Shown here one piece after another: positions 39,380 through 41,002 of a stretch of DNA of 41,002 nucleotides. Positions within the stretch are counted from its first letter, which is position 1; every line of letters begins with the position of its first letter. Below the pieces are notes generated by a model. It was not told the DNA's origin, did no database searches, and saw only the letters and a program-made list of their open reading frames with translations. This stretch comes from JBHJGO01 sp050331715. GTDB taxonomy: Bacteria; Cyanobacteriota; Cyanobacteriia; Cyanobacteriales; Microcoleaceae. The translations under genes and the position numbers were made by a program. The stretch lies in contig JBHJGO010000038.1 in the NCBI GenBank assembly GCA_050331715.1, positions 1 through 41,002 on the forward strand, written 5' to 3'.

Positions 39380-40477
39380 CTAGTCGTTGCCCCCCTGACC
39401 TAGCAACAGATCATTGCCAGAACCACCGTTTAGGGTATCGTGATCCGCACCCCCATTCAGAGTATCTTTGCCTGCCTGTCCAAGCAAGTGATCCCGACCA
39501 TTACCACCTGATACACTGTCATTTCCGCCAGCGGCCCGAATTGTGTCATTTCCACCCAAAGCATTAATAGTTTCGTTGGCGGCGGTATAGGTTAAGTTAT
39601 CATCGCCTGGAGTAGGGACAGTGCTGGAATTCTCCAGTTCATCGGTTGCTAAATCTAATTTGACATTTTGGCCACTAATATTCACCTGCTCAACATGGGT
39701 ATCATCATTCTGACCATCCCCATCTAGGTCTCCTGAGAAGGTGACTCGATAGGTTTTATTCGGAGCAACGTCGAGGCTATAGCCGCCAGAATTCCAGGTG
39801 GTGGTGGTGAAGGTGTTGGAATTATTGGTCAGATCAACAGCAGTAATCTGTATTCCGCCAATTCCCTCACCCACTGTGTAGAAATCGTCATCCGTAACTG
39901 CGTCCGTGTAGGCAACTCCCGTCAGAAATGGCCCACCGTTGCTGCTGTAGGCAAAATCCTGGGCGGTCATTACGGAATTATAGGTGCGATTTCCGGTTGT
40001 AAATTGACCCTGTAGAGAAGAGATGCCGACCTCTTGAAAGCTGCCATTCATCAGGTTTTTGCGATGACCCCGACCAGAAATGCCTTGATCAACAAATAGA
40101 TCTTGATAAATCTGACCGACATAGCCAGTGAAATTGGGTGTTCCGGTTGTGCCACGCCAGGCAATATTTTCGCCACTACCCCAGGAACCAGCGAAGTCAT
40201 AGCCTGCATTGCGCATTCGTTGGTTGGAGCTTGTGCCTCCGGCTCCAGTATGGCTGAATGTATTCGTGTTCAGCATCCATTGGCTATGGTTTTTGGCAGC
40301 AACATTTAGATCAAGGTTAAAGGCAAGGGGTTGCTTCGGAGCGGTTGAAATTGTTCCTCCAGCTAATCCTTCGTTGAGATTACCATTCAGATAACGGTTC
40401 GCCTCAGCTTGAGGATTGAGACGACCTCGATTAACCAATTCCAGCATGTATTGGTCTTGGGCGCTGGGTTGTTGCAT
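39380..40477 (-). CDS. CAP (SCP/PR-1) domain protein with RTX calcium-binding repeats, truncated
   Basis: 365 residues from an ATG with an ideal Shine-Dalgarno (GGAGG at 40485-40489). An ATG 11 codons upstream lacks one. The CAP domain spans about residues 8-175: QYMLELVNRGRLNPQAE, HSQWMLNTNTFSHTG, GENIAWRG, GISGRGHRKNLMNGSFQEVG. A linker with SGDLDGDGQNDD (EF-like Ca site) precedes RTX nonapeptides (GGNDTIRAAGGNDSVSGG, GKDTLNGGADHDTLNGG). It ends in GQGGND because of TAG at codon 366; upstream homology suggests a Gln codon (CAG to TAG). No signal peptide; RTX proteins use type I secretion. Likely extracellular. Confidence 0.85.
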   Translation of the reverse strand: MQQPSAQDQYMLELVNRGRLNPQAEANRYLNGNLNEGLAGGTISTAPKQPLAFNLDLNVAAKNHSQWMLNTNTFSHTGAGGTSSNQRMRNAGYDFAGSWGSGENIAWRGTTGTPNFTGYVGQIYQDLFVDQGISGRGHRKNLMNGSFQEVGISSLQGQFTTGNRTYNSVMTAQDFAYSSNGGPFLTGVAYTDAVTDDDFYTVGEGIGGIQITAVDLTNNSNTFTTTTWNSGGYSLDVAPNKTYRVTFSGDLDGDGQNDDTHVEQVNISGQNVKLDLATDELENSSTVPTPGDDNLTYTAANETINALGGNDTIRAAGGNDSVSGGNGRDHLLGQAGKDTLNGGADHDTLNGGSGNDLLLGQGGND

Positions 40478-40591
40478 GGATATTCCTCCAGGTTTAATCA
40501 GTCCATTCAATGTTTCAGTGTTGAAATTCGCACCCTGGAAATTAATGAAATCTAAACGTTAGTAACGTCTATTGAGCCTATAAATACTTGG

Positions 40592-40699
40592 TATAGCAAT
40601 CACAAATATTTGTAGGGAGTAAAGGGGGCAAAGCCCCCTTCTTGGAAAGTCCCCAAACCCCTCCATAGTGGTTTTCATGATTGATTCAGGATTGCTATA
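40592..40699. mobile_element. MITE-like element with 10-bp terminal inverted repeats
   Basis: TATAGCAATC at 40592-40601 and its exact inverse GATTGCTATA at 40690-40699 bound a 108-base non-coding segment. Inside is a perfect 8-bp hairpin AAGGGGGC-AAA-GCCCCCTT (40622-40640). Target-site duplication is not clear. This fits a miniature inverted-repeat element; parent transposase unknown. Confidence 0.6.
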
Positions 40700-41002
40700 G
40701 AAAATGAGTCTATCGAGATTATTAGGTATACAAACCTATAACTATCGTTACCAGAAAGGGGAAAGCAACGTTGCAATAGGTGACTATAGATGAATTTATT
40801 ATCAAATCGAATAGGCTGTTATGAAACTGTGACAGATAAAAAACTGGACAGGTAGCCTACTATGCCCTTGCTATCTTTTGAAATACTTCAGCACAGATTA
40901 AATAATGCTTTAATGGAATTTTTAAACAAGTCAATTGTTGTATTTTATCCCATGTCAAAATGCATCGATTCTAACTTCATAAGTTGTTTGAATTTGTGGG
41001 GT
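40700..41002. other. AT-rich end of window, no supported gene
   Basis: Only very short frames exist. From an ATG at 40862 the frame stays open to the window end (47 codons, starting MPLLSFEILQHRLNNALMEF) and could be the 5' part of a gene, but composition and lack of a ribosome site do not support it. Confidence 0.3.

Noticed and set aside
37728..39382. Possible recoding of TGA or TAG as sense codons
   Set aside because: Both codons end other genes in this window (TAG: nirA; TGA: rimO), so the internal stops are better seen as mutations or errors.
40862..41002. 47-codon frame open at the window end
   Set aside because: Could be a gene start, but no ribosome site and unremarkable composition; cannot be judged without sequence beyond the window.

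Overview
The window is chromosomal DNA from a cyanobacterium, most likely a filamentous, non-heterocystous Leptolyngbya-like strain. The evidence is at least 14 copies of the cyanobacterial palindrome GCGATCGC (HIP1), petN of the cytochrome b6f complex, many cyanobacteria-restricted families (DUF4335, DUF561/Ycf23, DUF2301, DUF3288, DUF3727), and a ferredoxin-dependent nitrite reductase fused to a ferredoxin domain, a form known from Plectonema (Leptolyngbya) boryanum. No rRNA, tRNA, CRISPR array or complete transposon was recognised.

Layout. 1-3.5 kb: a broken DUF4351 remnant, map, a MarC-family membrane protein, heptad repeats and glgA. 3.5-6.6 kb: a PhnD-like lipoprotein directly followed by a membrane histidine kinase. 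6.6-13 kb: a DUF4335 protein, a small secreted protein, an M20 amidohydrolase and an HTH-NB-ARC-TPR STAND protein. 13-19.6 kb: an NfeD-like protein, rimO, a fructosamine kinase, a DUF4132 protein and a secreted protein. 19.6-25.5 kb: an SLC13 permease divergent from a Crp-like regulator, the 29-codon petN, a small coiled-coil membrane protein, an overlapping esterase/creatininase pair and ycf23. 25.6-29.3 kb: an acetyltransferase pseudogene, a hypothetical gene, DUF2301, and a WecG-type glycosyltransferase with a repeat extension. 29.3-33.8 kb: a nitrate-assimilation operon with an NtcA-type promoter (nirA-ferredoxin, an uncharacterised membrane protein, nrtP) closed by a strong intrinsic terminator. 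34-38.4 kb: small conserved genes and a minus-strand series DUF3727, mltG, yqeG, proB. 38.4-41 kb: hairpins, a CAP/RTX calcium-binding protein gene, and a MITE-like element.

The most notable find is a 51-residue minus-strand gene at 34409-34564. It has a hydrophobic N-terminus and ends exactly in RGSGR, the HetR-binding pentapeptide of PatS, HetN and PatX. It is preceded by an SD-like AGGA and by sequences resembling the DIF1 hexamer and a HetR site, and is best read as patX. A PatX/HetR patterning signal next to an NtcA-controlled nitrite/nitrate operon fits nitrogen physiology in a multicellular cyanobacterium, although hetR itself is not in the window.

The window also carries several broken genes: an in-frame TGA in mltG, an in-frame TAG in the RTX gene, a TAG in the DUF4351 remnant, and two frameshifts in the acetyltransferase. 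These are either real decay or sequence errors and should be checked against reads.
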